Shown here: positions 1-8,791 of the stretch, in pieces
How the letters are laid out: every line of letters starts with the position of its first letter
How positions within the stretch are numbered: position 1 is the stretch's first letter
Source: CAWDPQ01 sp049642465
GTDB taxonomy: Bacteria > Acidobacteriota > Vicinamibacteria > Vicinamibacterales > 2-12-FULL-66-21
Reading direction: 5' to 3'
Length of the DNA: 64,000 nt
Assembly (NCBI GenBank): GCA_049642465.1
Contig: JBAROV010000171.1
Coordinates: 36,923-100,922 of the forward strand
Program-made: the position numbers and the translations under genes
Notes under the pieces: model-generated
What the model saw: the letters and a program-made list of their open reading frames with translations, nothing else
What the model was told of the DNA's origin: nothing
Databases searched by the model: none

Positions 1-833
1 TCGGACGCGAGTTCCCGCGCCATCACGCGATAGATCCAGGGGTGGTCATCCATCACCGACTCGCGGCTGCGGTTCGAGAGATTCACTGGCAGCGGAGACA
101 TCCGAACGACGGCCAGCGATCGCCCGCGATCCAGAAACATATTGTTGAGCGTCGACACGAGCAGAAAGGGTGGGCGTGGACCAAGCCGCTCGTTCCGGAT
201 CACGCGATGATCGGGCCCCTGATAACGTGTCTGCATCACGCGACCGTTGCGGAGCTCAACCTCGTACGCCAGTTCGATGTCGGTGGTGCGGCCCCAGCGC
301 GCCATCAATGCGGGGCCCGGCGTTCCGCCATCTTCATGGCTGAAGATGATCGAATACCTCAGCCACCGTGAACCGGACTCGTCCGTGTCTTCTACATACA
401 TCAAGAGCGGGAGGTCACTTGCCGTGCCGATGGTGTCAGGCCGCATTCCAATCGCCGGCGCGTTCGCCACGAGGTCGAAGCGTGGGTCGGTCGGCGCGAT
501 GACATCGATCGAGAGGTTCTGGATTCCTACGGCCTTGTCCTGCGGCCATAGTGAGGAGGATCTCACTCGCACCTCGTGCGGGCCCGGCTTGAAGGGTCCA
601 AGCAGCGCCTCGTAATGCGGCCGCTTCGCCCCCAGGGTCAGCACGACGACCTGCTCAATCGTGTTGTCAACCACCACGTCCGCCGCTGCGGCGGGTGCAC
701 TGCCACTGCTATCGGATGTATTGAAGCGGAGCACTGCGTACGCGCCCTCTGGCGTCTTGAACATCACCCCCGTGACGGGATGCTGTTGAGACGCGAGCAC
801 GGACAAAGCTATGAGTATGGAATTGAGGCGCAT
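1..833 (-). CDS. Secreted protein of unknown function (C-terminus beyond left edge)
   Basis: The reverse strand is open without a stop from an ATG at 833 to the window edge, giving at least 277 residues. The N-terminus (MRLNSILIALSVLA) looks like a short signal peptide or membrane anchor, followed by a beta-rich region with several VVV/LTLG-type strands. I do not recognise the family. It diverges from the small gene at 935, and the roughly 100 bp between them holds the palindrome TTTACGTAAA. The reading frame is seen directly; export is inferred from the N-terminus only. Confidence 0.7.
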   Translation of the reverse strand, partial: MRLNSILIALSVLASQQHPVTGVMFKTPEGAYAVLRFNTSDSSGSAPAAAADVVVDNTIEQVVVLTLGAKRPHYEALLGPFKPGPHEVRVRSSSLWPQDKAVGIQNLSIDVIAPTDPRFDLVANAPAIGMRPDTIGTASDLPLLMYVEDTDESGSRWLRYSIIFSHEDGGTPGPALMARWGRTTDIELAYEVELRNGRVMQTRYQGPDHRVIRNERLGPRPPFLLVSTLNNMFLDRGRSLAVVRMSPLPVNLSNRSRESVMDDHPWIYRVMARELAS

Positions 834-873
834 CGGTCTATCGGGTCTCCGGCACTAGCCCTAAGCTGCGTAT

Positions 874-883
874 TTTACGTAAA
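874..883. promoter_or_regulatory. Candidate operator dyad in divergent promoter
   Basis: A perfect 10-bp palindrome, TTTACGTAAA, lies between the divergent starts at 833 and 935 in an otherwise GC-rich stretch. It could bind a dimeric regulator. No regulator is identified and a chance palindrome is possible. Confidence 0.25.
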
Positions 884-934
884 CGTTACACCGGTGACGG
901 ACCCGCTGGAGTACAAAGATCGTCCCCACTCATA

Positions 935-1159
935 ATGGAATCAAACCAGATGTTCACAAAAGAACTGACGCAGGGCGGACACGTACGCCGATTTACAATC
1001 CGGGAAGCTGGGCACGGCTGGGAGGTGCGCGAGGAGCAGGACACGCGCGTCATTCGCCAGGTCCAGTACCAGGACTGGCATCGCGTCGAGCGTGCGCTCC
1101 TGGCGTTTCGAGAGCAGGTACTCGAGCTCGAGGAGAACGGCTGGCGAAGTCGCCAGTGA
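935..1159 (+). CDS. Small conserved-looking hypothetical protein (74 aa)
   Basis: This 74-residue protein (MESNQMFTKELTQGG...) is charged and soluble, with no signal peptide or membrane segment. It has a compact pattern of a basic beta-hairpin (RRFTIREAGHGWEVREEQD) followed by an acidic amphipathic helix (HRVERALLAFREQVLELEENGW). A second ATG lies at 950. It ends just before the convergent response regulator that stops at 1173. Function unknown. Codon use is like that of its neighbours, which supports a real gene, but its small size leaves doubt. Confidence 0.5.
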   Translation: MESNQMFTKELTQGGHVRRFTIREAGHGWEVREEQDTRVIRQVQYQDWHRVERALLAFREQVLELEENGWRSRQ

Positions 1160-1172
1160 CCCGACCTGTCGG

Positions 1173-1853
1173 CTATTCCACGAACCGGTAGCCGAGACCG
1201 ACCACAGTTTCAATCTGCGGTCCTGCCACTCCTAATTTCGCACGCAGCCGTCCGACATGGACGTCCACCGAGCGCGTTTCGATGAACCGATCGTAGCCCC
1301 ACACGCGTTCGAGCAGCCGGTCGCGCGAGATGACGCGGTTTTTGTTCTGCACGAGAAAGCGCAGGAGTTCGAACTCCCGCCGCGTGAGGCGGACAGGCTG
1401 TAGGTCCACGGTGATCGCTACGGCGTCGAAGTCCGCGACGAGATGCGTTCCTCGGTACACGCTTGCGGCCGCTGCCGGCGCCCCTTTCCGCCTGAGTACC
1501 GCGCGGACCCGCGCTGCCAGCTCGCGGAGGCTGAACGGCTTGGTGACGTAATCGTCCGCGCCGAGATCGAGACCGATGACGCGCTCGGCTTCCGAGGTCC
1601 GCGCCGTCACCATGATGATCGGGATGTGGGCGGTCGCGGGCGTGGACCGCAAGATCCGACAGACCTCGGTGCCGCTCATCACTGGCAGGTTCAGGTCGAG
1701 GATCACGATGTCCGGGTGCTCGTCGGCGACAGCACGGAGCGCGGCATCGCCGCTCGAGACGATGGAGGCTTGCATCTCACGCGAGCGCTCGAGCGCGTGC
1801 TTGATCAATCCGGCGATGTCCTGCTCGTCCTCGACGATCAGGACCCGCGCCAT
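1173..1853 (-). CDS. OmpR/PhoB-family response regulator (orphan)
   Basis: A 226-residue two-domain response regulator. The receiver domain spans about residues 1-120, with the acidic pocket in VEDEQD, the phospho-acceptor Asp in IVILDLNLP and the Lys in VTKPF. The winged-helix DNA-binding domain spans about 135-226 (LTRREFELLRFLV ... SVDVHVGRLRAKLG ... GLGYRFVE). I chose the ATG at 1853, where the family normally begins (MARVLIVEDE); an upstream in-frame ATG at 1928 would add 25 atypical residues. No histidine kinase is adjacent, so it is an orphan here. A Pho-box-like direct repeat lies about 120 bp upstream, suggesting a link to phosphate control, but the partner kinase is unknown. Confidence 0.93.
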   Translation of the reverse strand: MARVLIVEDEQDIAGLIKHALERSREMQASIVSSGDAALRAVADEHPDIVILDLNLPVMSGTEVCRILRSTPATAHIPIIMVTARTSEAERVIGLDLGADDYVTKPFSLRELAARVRAVLRRKGAPAAAASVYRGTHLVADFDAVAITVDLQPVRLTRREFELLRFLVQNKNRVISRDRLLERVWGYDRFIETRSVDVHVGRLRAKLGVAGPQIETVVGLGYRFVE

Positions 1854-2278
1854 CTGCGTCACGCCAGCCAATTCTCCTCGGCGCGCGCCACCCTTCGACC
1901 GTCCGGGAGAGTCACTGAGCGTCTCCATGACGCACGAGCGTACGAAGTGAAGGTTTCCTTGCCGTGACGAGAAGGTTAATTGTGGGTTAACGGCCGGTCA
2001 CGCGCGCAGTGTTGAAGGGACGAGGATCGGCGCGAGTAAGCGCCCGGTGGACGGCGAGCGACGTTCGGAGCGCGCGTGGCAGCCTATACCGCTGCAGGCG
2101 CGCTCCCCGCACGGCCGACCACCGGCCGCCTGCCAGCGTCGGCGGGGTCCGGGTGGTGGACGTCTTTAATGGAACAGCCTAAGGCGCGGACGCAACGAGA
2201 TCGTGTCGTTTTCTCGGCATCCTTGTAAACAATCATGGGTCGCGATCCTGCGAACACTCGACGCGGTAGAGTAGCGAA
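1854..2278. other. Intergenic region, divergent promoters
   Basis: This 425-bp gap separates the response regulator (leftward) from the RMD1-family gene (rightward). Apart from the Pho-box-like repeat at 1974-1991 I see no gene; the short reading frames here overlap each other and have no recognisable features. Confidence 0.6.
1974..1991 (-). promoter_or_regulatory. Candidate Pho box upstream of response regulator
   Basis: The plus strand reads GGTTAATTGTGGGTTAAC, two 7-mers separated by 4 bp. In the sense of the leftward gene this is a TTAACC direct repeat with 11-bp period, the geometry of PhoB/PhoP sites. It lies about 120 bp upstream of the start at 1853. Regulation by PhoB is inferred. 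Confidence 0.45.
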
Positions 2279-3373
2279 GTGCATGCAGTCAAAGCGGCCA
2301 CTCTGACGGCCTTCTACCTGTTCGACGTTGCGGAACAAATCGATTTGCCCCGTGTGCGCGGAACGGTTGGCGACGCAGCAACCCCCGCGCGGCTGGCGGG
2401 CGGCAGGGGCAGCCCCTCGTACCTGCAGTACACCCGGCCTCCCGTTGTGGTGGAGAGCGAAGCGTTGGGGTTCGGTGAGTTCGACGGTTTCAGGGCACGG
2501 GCCAAGTTCTTCGACTACGGCGTGCTCTCGCTGGGCTTGTCACGTCCGTTCACGGGTAACTGGAGCGACCTTGTCCGCGTCACGCAGCGGTACATCGAGA
2601 ACGACGCGCTCGAGGAAAAAGCGGAAGCGTGCTGCCGATCGCTGGTGGCACGATTCGACACCGCCATGCGCGGCGTTCGGGCCAGGTTTCTCACGGAAGA
2701 CTATCTGGTCGTGGCTGTGACGTCGCTCGAGACGTGCGCCACGGCCGAAGAGCTGATCGCGACGCACGGGCGAGAGATCGCCCAGATTCTCCGTGGCGAG
2801 GTCCAGCCGCTCAGCACGCAGGAGCAGGAAGAGATCCTGCGGAACCGTCTCTCGTACTTTCCGGACGACCTCGTGATTCCCACCTGGAACGCGGCGTTCA
2901 TCCACGATAGCGAGGCGGGAGCGCACGCCGCGCTCGAGATCGTGGAGTTCGCCAATTCACAGCTGCTCGAATTCCGCTACTATGATGAGCTGCTCGACGT
3001 GGAACTGGGCCGGATCTACGGCCAGCTTCAGCGACCGCACTGGTGGGACTCGCTGTCGGGCCGCGGGTCTCTCCGCGCCGCGCATCAACTGAAGGCGCTG
3101 TTCATCGACGTCAACGAGATAACCGATCAGACGCAGAACGCGCTGAAGATGGTCGGCGACATCTATGCGGCCAGGCTCTTTCATTTGACCGCGTCGCGAC
3201 TGGGGCTCGAGCCTTGGAAGGCCAGCGTCGAGGAGAAGCTCACGACGTTGAACGACATCTATCGTTTTGCTGTGGAGCAAGTCGGCATGTCACGCGGGCA
3301 TCTGCTCGAGCTGACAATCATCGCGATCCTGGTGCTCGAGCTGGTGCTCTTCTTCATGGGCATCATGCGGTAG
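2279..3373 (+). CDS. RMD1/DUF155 family membrane-anchored protein
   Basis: A 364-residue protein starting at a GTG. It has the layout of the RMD1/YagE (DUF155) family: a variable N-terminus, a central region with the signature YFPDDLVIPTWNAAFIHD near residue 200, a helical region with LLEFRYYDELLDVELGRIY, and one C-terminal transmembrane helix (LELTIIAILVLELVLFFMGIM). The family is widespread in bacteria and in eukaryotic organelles, where members are linked to mitochondrial translation; the bacterial role is not established. Its 3' end overlaps the convergent small gene at 3290-3529 by 84 bp. Family assignment is from the motif order and C-terminal anchor. Confidence 0.85.
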   Translation: MHAVKAATLTAFYLFDVAEQIDLPRVRGTVGDAATPARLAGGRGSPSYLQYTRPPVVVESEALGFGEFDGFRARAKFFDYGVLSLGLSRPFTGNWSDLVRVTQRYIENDALEEKAEACCRSLVARFDTAMRGVRARFLTEDYLVVAVTSLETCATAEELIATHGREIAQILRGEVQPLSTQEQEEILRNRLSYFPDDLVIPTWNAAFIHDSEAGAHAALEIVEFANSQLLEFRYYDELLDVELGRIYGQLQRPHWWDSLSGRGSLRAAHQLKALFIDVNEITDQTQNALKMVGDIYAARLFHLTASRLGLEPWKASVEEKLTTLNDIYRFAVEQVGMSRGHLLELTIIAILVLELVLFFMGIMR

Positions 3374-3529
3374 TGTCGCTCGTGCAGCAGACGCAATCAT
3401 CAGGGCCTGGTTCAAACGTTCCGCAAGCTCGCCGAACGCCTGAGCGGACCTCCGCAATTGAGCGTTCTCAGTACGGAGTCGTTCGAGTTGGGCTTCATAG
3501 AAGGCCATTCGGCTCTCCACCTCACTCAT
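3290..3529 (-). CDS. Small coiled-coil protein, last gene of a three-gene operon
   Basis: A 79-residue protein (MSEVESRMAFYEAQLERLRTENAQLRRS...) with a heptad-like leucine pattern, then an acidic and histidine-rich tail (HDAHEEEHQLEHQD). Its ATG overlaps the TGA of the preceding gene (ATGAGTGA), a translational-coupling arrangement that supports it being real. Its 3' end runs 84 bp into the convergent RMD1-family gene. Function unknown. The coiled coil suggests oligomerisation or partner binding. Confidence 0.5.
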   Translation of the reverse strand: MSEVESRMAFYEAQLERLRTENAQLRRSAQAFGELAERLNQALMIASAARATLPHDAHEEEHQLEHQDRDDCQLEQMPA

Positions 3530-3791
3530 CGAACGCGCTTTCCGCAAACCGTGCGCCCGACGTCCAGTCCACTCGTCGCGCCGGCGGGCCGCCGTGCTCG
3601 AAGGCGATGCCACCATCCGCCTCGGACTCCGGTAGCATCTCCCACAGCCACAGGCGTACGCCGATCGCATGTTTGCGATTTCCGCAGACGGCGCCGCGCC
3701 GCTCGATGATCCGGCTGTGCGCGATGTTCGTCTTCGGGTGGCAGGAGACGTACACCACACACCCGCAGGCGAGAGTCAATGTGTGCGACAT
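3522..3791 (-). CDS. Small Cys-containing hypothetical protein
   Basis: An 89-residue protein. Its first 55 residues look like a compact fold with paired cysteines (LACGCVVYVSCHP ... RRGAVCGNRKHAIGVRLWLWEMLPE), giving four Cys and three His that could bind a metal. I recall similar CGC-VYVSCHP proteins in acidobacteria but cannot name a characterised family. It is the middle gene of a minus-strand operon: 15 bp after the gene ending at 3807, and overlapping the start of the next at 3529. Confidence 0.6.
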   Translation of the reverse strand: MSHTLTLACGCVVYVSCHPKTNIAHSRIIERRGAVCGNRKHAIGVRLWLWEMLPESEADGGIAFEHGGPPARRVDWTSGARFAESAFDE

Positions 3792-3806
3792 GTCACTGGC
3801 TCCTGG

Positions 3807-4049
3807 TTATGCGGCTGTTTGACGACAGTTGGCGGGTGTCGTGGGCGGCCACCATTGACGGACGTATGCGCCGTCCGCCGTGCGCGTCAGGAACTGTGAG
3901 TCCGTCAGAATCCTCAGCGCCCGCGCGCAGACATCCTGCGACAGGTTCCAGAGGCGCTGCGCCTGCCAGAATGTGAGCTTCAGTCCGGGGAGTTCCGCGT
4001 ATTCCATTCGAATCAGTTCAACGGCATCGTCGATCGGCATGAGCGGCAT
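3807..4049 (-). CDS. Small helix-turn-helix-like protein
   Basis: An 80-residue protein whose core, LPGLKLTFWQAQRLWNLSQDVCARALRILTDSQFLTRTADGAYVR, reads like a short winged-helix or HTH unit: a helix entering at LTFWQAQRLW, a recognition-like helix DVCARALRILTDSQFL, and a wing TADGAYVR. This pattern occurs in many uncharacterised small bacterial proteins. It is the first gene of a three-gene minus-strand operon and may regulate it. DNA binding is inferred from the pattern only. Confidence 0.65.
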   Translation of the reverse strand: MPLMPIDDAVELIRMEYAELPGLKLTFWQAQRLWNLSQDVCARALRILTDSQFLTRTADGAYVRQWWPPTTPANCRQTAA

Positions 4050-4142
4050 GTCAGCCTCCTCAGCGCAGATGGTAGGTGTCCCGTGTGACGGCTTCGCGAA
4101 GGGAGGCTATCGGAGTGGTAAATACTGCGGAGCGGCGCTCCG

Positions 4143-4526
4143 TTATTTCGAGCAGCAGAATCTCGCCGGTCCTGCAGCTTCAGGGAGCAGATCGACTTTA
4201 CGCGCAAGGCGCCGCCGGTCGCGCGCCGAGGCGGGGACGTGGCCGACGGCATGCGCAGCGGCTGACAGGACGGCGGCGAGAACAGGATCGGGAACGTCGG
4301 CCAGGCGATAATGCACCCACAGGCCATCCTTCCGCGTGGCGACGAGTCCGGCGCGCCGGAGGTAGGCGAGGTGACGCGACGTCATCGGCTGGGGAATGCC
4401 GAGGCTGTCGTGAATGTCGCAGACGCAGACCTCACCGTTGACGAGCAGGCCCAGGATGCGAAGGCGGGTGCGGTCGGCGAGGGCCTTGAACAGGGTTTCG
4501 AGCGAGGCGAGGCGGCGGTCTTCCAT
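4143..4526 (-). CDS. arsR: ArsR-family arsenic-responsive repressor
   Basis: A 127-residue ArsR/SmtB repressor. The winged helix spans about residues 10-95 (LFKALADRTRLRILGLLVNGEVCVCDIHDSLGIPQPMTSRHLAYLRRAGLV...DGLWVHYRL). The CVCD motif at the start of the DNA-binding helix is the classical As(III) site, and a Cys pair sits at the C-terminus (FCCSK). I chose the ATG at 4526 (MEDRRLASLETLFKAL); an upstream ATG adds 16 residues that overlap the promoter. It diverges from arsM across a palindromic operator. It should repress both directions until arsenite binds. Confidence 0.95.
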   Translation of the reverse strand: MEDRRLASLETLFKALADRTRLRILGLLVNGEVCVCDIHDSLGIPQPMTSRHLAYLRRAGLVATRKDGLWVHYRLADVPDPVLAAVLSAAAHAVGHVPASARDRRRLARKVDLLPEAAGPARFCCSK

Positions 4527-4575
4527 GCCGGTATTATATGCGGCTTGACAGATGTAGTCCACTCGCCGTAGCATT

Positions 4576-4603
4576 GACTATATTCGTATTGGCGAATATA
4601 GTC
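4576..4603. promoter_or_regulatory. ArsR operator
   Basis: A perfect inverted repeat, GACTATATTCG then 6 bp then CGAATATAGTC, lies between arsR (start 4526) and arsM (start 4626). The TTCG...CGAA core fits ArsR/SmtB sites. Its position, overlapping both divergent promoters, is what autoregulation of the ars unit would require. Confidence 0.85.
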
Positions 4604-4625
4604 TCGAAGACACGAGGACACCATC

Positions 4626-5468
4626 ATGGCAGAGCTGAAAGACGCGATTCGTGAGAAATACGGCGAGGCGGCCACCCGCGCCGCGACAGGACAGCCCAAA
4701 TCGGGGTGTTGCGGAACATCGTGTGGCTGCGGAGACCCGATCACGTCCGATCTGTACGAGGCGAGCGAAACGGCCGGCCTCCCCAAAGAAGCAGTCGAGG
4801 CGTCGCTCGGCTGCGGGAATCCCACCGCGCTCATCGACCTGCAGCCCGGTCAGACGGTTCTCGATCTCGGGTCAGGCGGCGGAATCGACGTGCTGCTCTC
4901 CGCCCGCCGGGTCGGTCCGACGGGGAAGGTGTACGGCCTCGATATGACCGACGAAATGCTGGCCCTCGCTCGCGAAAACCAGCGGAAAGCCGGCGTCACG
5001 AACGTCGAGTTCCTCAAGGGCGACATCGAACACATCCCGTTGCCCGACAACTCCGTTGACGTCGTCATCTCCAACTGCGTGATTAATCTGTCCTCCGACA
5101 AGCCGCAAGTGCTGCGCGAAGCGTTTCGCGTGCTGAAGCCAGGTGGACGGTTCGCTGTCTCGGATGTCGTGGTCCGCGGCGAAGTCCCGGCCGACATCAG
5201 GCGCAGCGTCGAACTCTGGGTCGGCTGCGTGGCTGGGGCCCTCGAGGAAGGTGAGTATCGAACCTATTTGAGCGCTGTGGGTTTCGACGATGTGACGGTC
5301 GATCCGTGGCGCGTCTATCGCGTGGAGGACGCGCGCGAGCTGTTGACGAACGCCGGCATCGACGTCGGGACGGCTGCGGCCCAGGCGGACGGCAAGTTCG
5401 CAAGCGCATTCATTCGCGCAACGAAGCCCTCCGGGCGCACATGCTGCGGGCCGACGTGCTGCAATTGA
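4626..5468 (+). CDS. arsM: Arsenite S-adenosylmethionine methyltransferase
   Basis: A 280-residue SAM-dependent methyltransferase that methylates As(III). The SAM motif is VLDLGSGGGIDVLL (about residues 78-91). The three cysteines expected to bind arsenite are Cys63 (LGCGNP), Cys151 (ISNCVINLS) and Cys201 (WVGCVAG), with spacing like that of characterised ArsM enzymes. Extra cysteines lie near the N-terminus (CCGTSCGCGDP) and at the very C-terminus (CCGPTCC). It diverges from arsR across the operator and is followed 22 bp later by arsC. No arsenite efflux gene (arsB or acr3) is in the window, so methylation may be the main output of this unit. Confidence 0.95.
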   Translation: MAELKDAIREKYGEAATRAATGQPKSGCCGTSCGCGDPITSDLYEASETAGLPKEAVEASLGCGNPTALIDLQPGQTVLDLGSGGGIDVLLSARRVGPTGKVYGLDMTDEMLALARENQRKAGVTNVEFLKGDIEHIPLPDNSVDVVISNCVINLSSDKPQVLREAFRVLKPGGRFAVSDVVVRGEVPADIRRSVELWVGCVAGALEEGEYRTYLSAVGFDDVTVDPWRVYRVEDARELLTNAGIDVGTAAAQADGKFASAFIRATKPSGRTCCGPTCCN

Positions 5469-5490
5469 GATCTCGTCGCGCTTCGGGTTC

Positions 5491-5889
5491 GTGAAAACCT
5501 ATCTCTTCGCGTGCGTGCACAACGCCGGGCGGTCGCAGATGTCGGCCGCCTTTTTCAACGCACTCGCCAATCCTGTGAAAGCCCGCGCGATCTCGGCCGG
5601 TACCTCACCAGGTGACCGTGTCCACCCGGAAGTGGTCGCGGCGATGCAAGAAGTCGGGATCGATCTCAGCCGAGCGCGGCCTCAGAAGCTGACTGAGTCG
5701 TTGGCACGCACGGCCGATATGCTCGTCACGATGGGATGCGGCGATGAGTGTCCGTTTGTCCCCGGTCTACGCGTCGAAGATTGGCCGCTGTCGGATCCAC
5801 AGGGAGCCGACATGGAGACGGTGCGCCGGATCCGGGATGAGATTCGTGACCGCGTCGACAATCTGATCGCGCGCGAGCGGCTCGGATGA
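5491..5889 (+). CDS. arsC: Arsenate reductase, low-molecular-weight phosphatase type
   Basis: A 132-residue LMW-phosphatase-fold protein starting at a GTG. The P-loop CVHNAGRSQ (Cys8) is typical of ArsC rather than of tyrosine phosphatases. Cys83 and Cys87 in MGCGDECP and the acid loop DWPLSDP follow. The CGDxC spacing resembles the single-domain actinobacterial (mycothiol-type) enzymes more than the staphylococcal thioredoxin type, so the reductant is uncertain. It converts As(V) to As(III), the substrate of ArsM. It is co-oriented with arsM and converges on pstA. Confidence 0.92.
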   Translation: MKTYLFACVHNAGRSQMSAAFFNALANPVKARAISAGTSPGDRVHPEVVAAMQEVGIDLSRARPQKLTESLARTADMLVTMGCGDECPFVPGLRVEDWPLSDPQGADMETVRRIRDEIRDRVDNLIARERLG

Positions 5890-5907
5890 AGATGCGCCCG
5901 GCATTCT

Positions 5908-6789
5908 CTACAAACTGCGACCGCGCAGCCTGTCGCGCAGTACGATCGCAGCGCCATTCATGACGAGCAACAGGGCGAGCAGGACGACGATGCCGGCCGC
6001 GGCATTTTCTGCAAATGCCGCTTGTGGCCGCGACACCCAATTGAACACCTGAATGGGGAGGACGGTGAACGGGGACCACACGTCAGATGGGACGAACGGC
6101 ACGTAGGTCAGGGCGCCGATGGTTATAAGCGGCGCTGTTTCCCCAATCGCTCGTGAAAGCGCGAGGATGAGGCCGGTCAGGATGCCCGGAGCGGCTGCCG
6201 GGAGAACCTGACGCCAGATTGTCTGCCACTTCGTCGCGCCGAGGGCGTACGACCCTTCGCGCAGTGATTTCGGGACCGCGCGCAACGCCTCGCGAGTGGC
6301 AAGGATCACCACCGGCAGGATCAGCAGCGCGAGAATTGACGCGCCGGCGAGTACGCTCCGTCCCATCCCGAGCATGCGAACGAAGAGACCCAGCCCCAGC
6401 AGCCCATAGATGATCGAAGGAACGCCCGCGAGATTGGCGATGTTGATCTCGATGAGACGGGCAAACCGCCCACGACGCTCGTACTCTTCGAGATGGATCG
6501 CTGCCGCCACGCCAAACGGGATCGCAAGGAGTGCGGTGAGGGCAATGACATAAATACTGCCGGCCAATGCCGGCAAGATTCCGGCGTCCGCCGGACGTCG
6601 CGAGGGATAGCTCGTCAGAAACTGCCACGAGAGGCGGCCCAAGCCGTCGCGCCCGATATCGTACAAGAGCGCGCCCAGGGACACGAGCGCGAGCAGCATC
6701 ACCAGGATGCCGAAGAGATTGAGGAGACGATCGCCGGCGTAGCGCGCGACCCCACGGGCGGCTGCCGTCGTGACGTTGCTGGACGTCAC
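5908..6789 (-). CDS. pstA: Phosphate ABC transporter permease PstA
   Basis: A 293-residue inner-membrane permease with about six hydrophobic segments and the ABC-permease EAA-type loop ([30 protein letters not shown]), which docks the ATPase. It starts with a GTG that overlaps the stop of pstC (GTGA), a tight translational coupling. With PstC it forms the phosphate channel. In most genomes pstB and phoU follow; here the next genes are arsC and arsM on the opposite strand, so the ATPase must be encoded outside the window. Confidence 0.95.
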   Translation of the reverse strand: MTSSNVTTAAARGVARYAGDRLLNLFGILVMLLALVSLGALLYDIGRDGLGRLSWQFLTSYPSRRPADAGILPALAGSIYVIALTALLAIPFGVAAAIHLEEYERRGRFARLIEINIANLAGVPSIIYGLLGLGLFVRMLGMGRSVLAGASILALLILPVVILATREALRAVPKSLREGSYALGATKWQTIWRQVLPAAAPGILTGLILALSRAIGETAPLITIGALTYVPFVPSDVWSPFTVLPIQVFNWVSRPQAAFAENAAAGIVVLLALLLVMNGAAIVLRDRLRGRSL

Positions 6790-7676
6790 GCGTACTCCTC
6801 CCGGAACCGTTCGCGAAGCCAGTTCGACACGAGGTTCAACGCGAACGTACTGAGGAACAGAAGCATGCCGAGGGCAAAGATGGTTCGGTACTCGAGTGTC
6901 CCTGCGGGTGTATCCCCCAGGCTCACCTGCACGATGTAGGCGGTCATCGTTTCAATGGGCACGCGCGGGTCCAGGGTCAGTCGCGGCTGCTGGCCTGCGG
7001 CAATCGCCACGATCATCGTTTCGCCGACGGCACGTGAAATCGCCAGGATGCAGGCTGCGGATATTCCCGAGAACGCAGCGGGCACAACGACTCGCAGAGC
7101 GGCTTGCGCTTTGGTGGCGCCGAGCGCGTACGCCCCCTCTCGTAAACCGTTCGGCACGCTGCGCAACGCGTCTTCCGAGAGTGAGGAAACCAGAGGAAGG
7201 ATCATGATGCCCATCACGATGCCAGGGCTGAGGGCGTTGAACCCGGCAAGATCAGGAACGAACCGCTGCAGGAGAGGGGTGACGAACAGCAAAGCGAAGT
7301 AGCCATAGACAACGGTTGGGACGCCAGCCAGTATTTCGAGGATCGGCCGTACCAAGCGTCTGATTGCCTCGGGCGCATATTCGCTGAGGTAGATGGCGGT
7401 TACGAGGCCGGCTGGCACCGCGACCAGCATCGCGATGGCGGATGCGAGTACGGTACCAGCGACGAGCGGCAGCACACCGAACTGCGGGTCGTAGAAGAGC
7501 GGCGTCCAGACCGTTCCAAACAGAAACTTCGTGACCGGCACTTCGCGGAAGAACGAAGCGGTCTCGAAAATCAAGACGAAGATGATCCCGGCCGTAACCA
7601 GCACCGAACCCGCCGCGCACGAGAACAGGATGCGCTCGATGACGAACTCAATCAATGATCGGACGCGTCTGGACAC
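6786..7676 (-). CDS. pstC: Phosphate ABC transporter permease PstC
   Basis: A 296-residue inner-membrane permease starting at a GTG. It has an N-terminal transmembrane helix, then the permease core with the EAA-type loop ([27 protein letters not shown]) and conserved segments such as [19 protein letters not shown]. It lies 15 bp after pstS and overlaps pstA by 4 bp, so pstS-pstC-pstA are one transcription unit. It imports phosphate delivered by PstS. Confidence 0.95.
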   Translation of the reverse strand: MSRRVRSLIEFVIERILFSCAAGSVLVTAGIIFVLIFETASFFREVPVTKFLFGTVWTPLFYDPQFGVLPLVAGTVLASAIAMLVAVPAGLVTAIYLSEYAPEAIRRLVRPILEILAGVPTVVYGYFALLFVTPLLQRFVPDLAGFNALSPGIVMGIMILPLVSSLSEDALRSVPNGLREGAYALGATKAQAALRVVVPAAFSGISAACILAISRAVGETMIVAIAAGQQPRLTLDPRVPIETMTAYIVQVSLGDTPAGTLEYRTIFALGMLLFLSTFALNLVSNWLRERFREEYA

Positions 7677-7691
7677 GACACTCCGATGGCG

Positions 7692-8711
7692 TTACTGACC
7701 GAGCCGCTGTTCGAGAGTGACTTGGCTATGGCTGTCCGTGCCGTGGAACATCGAACCGGTCTTTCGCGCCGTGAGACGGCTTCGCACGAGCTCGTACTCA
7801 TGGTCGGTCAGTGGGATGTAGCCGACCTCACGAATCAGCGCCATTCCCTTGGAGAGGTAAAAGTCTACGAAACTCTTCACTTCTGGTCGGTCGAGCGCCT
7901 TGAGCTTCGGGTAGATGAACACAGGGCGTGACAGCGGCCGATACGTGCCATTCTTGACGGTGTCGGGGGAAGGCGCGATCGGTCCCTTACCGTTCTTGTC
8001 GTCGCCATCGTCGATCGCGACGAGCTTGAGCTTGTCCTTGTTTTCCTCGTAGTAAGCGTATCCGAAGTACCCGAGCGCGAGCTCGTCTCCACTCACGCCC
8101 TGGACGATGACGTTGTCATCCTCGCTTGATGTGTAATCGCCGCGGCTCTGGGCTTCCTTTCCGACGATTGCCTCGGTGAAGTAGTCGAAAGTGCCGGAGT
8201 CCACGCCGGCGCCGAAAAGATGGATTTCTCGATCGGGAAAGCCGTCCCGGATTTGGCTCCACCTGGTGACCTTGCCCTGTGCTGCCGGTTCCCAAAGCTT
8301 CTTGAGCTCGGCGACCGTCATCGATGTCGCCCATGTATTCTTGGGATTTACGACGACCGCCAGACCGTCGTAGGCAATCGGTAACTCAATGAACTGGACG
8401 TTTCCCTTCGAGCAGGTATCCGCCTCCGTCACCTTGATCGGGCGGGACGCGTCGGAGATATCGGTTTCGTCCCGGCAGAATTTCTGGAACCCGCCCCCGG
8501 TGCCTGAAGTCCCTACAGTCACTCGCGTGCCGGGGTTGGCGCGCTGAAATTCCTCCGCGACGGCTTCGGTGATGGGGAACACGGTGCTGGACCCGTCCAC
8601 CGTGATCAGACTCGGGCTTCCGCTGGAACTCGCCCGATTGGCGCTGTCACCTCCACACGCCACAGCGGAGAGGGCGATGAGACACCCAGCGGATCGTAAG
8701 AATAATGACAT
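7692..8711 (-). CDS. pstS: Phosphate-binding lipoprotein PstS
   Basis: A 339-residue periplasmic phosphate-binding protein. A lipoprotein signal ends in the lipobox LSAVAC (about residue 19). The mature protein starts with the phosphate-loop region [20 protein letters not shown], and has the second signature [14 protein letters not shown] and a further loop [16 protein letters not shown]. First gene of pstSCA; a Pho-box-like direct repeat ends 44 bp upstream of its start. An OprP-like porin gene lies just upstream in the same orientation. Confidence 0.96.
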   Translation of the reverse strand: MSLFLRSAGCLIALSAVACGGDSANRASSSGSPSLITVDGSSTVFPITEAVAEEFQRANPGTRVTVGTSGTGGGFQKFCRDETDISDASRPIKVTEADTCSKGNVQFIELPIAYDGLAVVVNPKNTWATSMTVAELKKLWEPAAQGKVTRWSQIRDGFPDREIHLFGAGVDSGTFDYFTEAIVGKEAQSRGDYTSSEDDNVIVQGVSGDELALGYFGYAYYEENKDKLKLVAIDDGDDKNGKGPIAPSPDTVKNGTYRPLSRPVFIYPKLKALDRPEVKSFVDFYLSKGMALIREVGYIPLTDHEYELVRSRLTARKTGSMFHGTDSHSQVTLEQRLGQ

Positions 8712-8754
8712 GCGGCCACCTTAACGTCGATTCGTTTCGGACCAGTTTCAACCC

Positions 8755-8772
8755 TGTTAATTCTGAGTAAAG
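8755..8772 (-). promoter_or_regulatory. Candidate Pho box upstream of pstS
   Basis: The plus strand reads TGTTAATTCTGAGTAAAG, a degenerate 7-4-7 direct repeat. In the gene sense this is TTTACT-N5-TTAACA. It ends 44 bp before the pstS start, almost the same distance as the porin box. The second half-site is weak. Confidence 0.45.
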
Positions 8773-8791
8773 CGCACGCGCTTTTGCAGCT

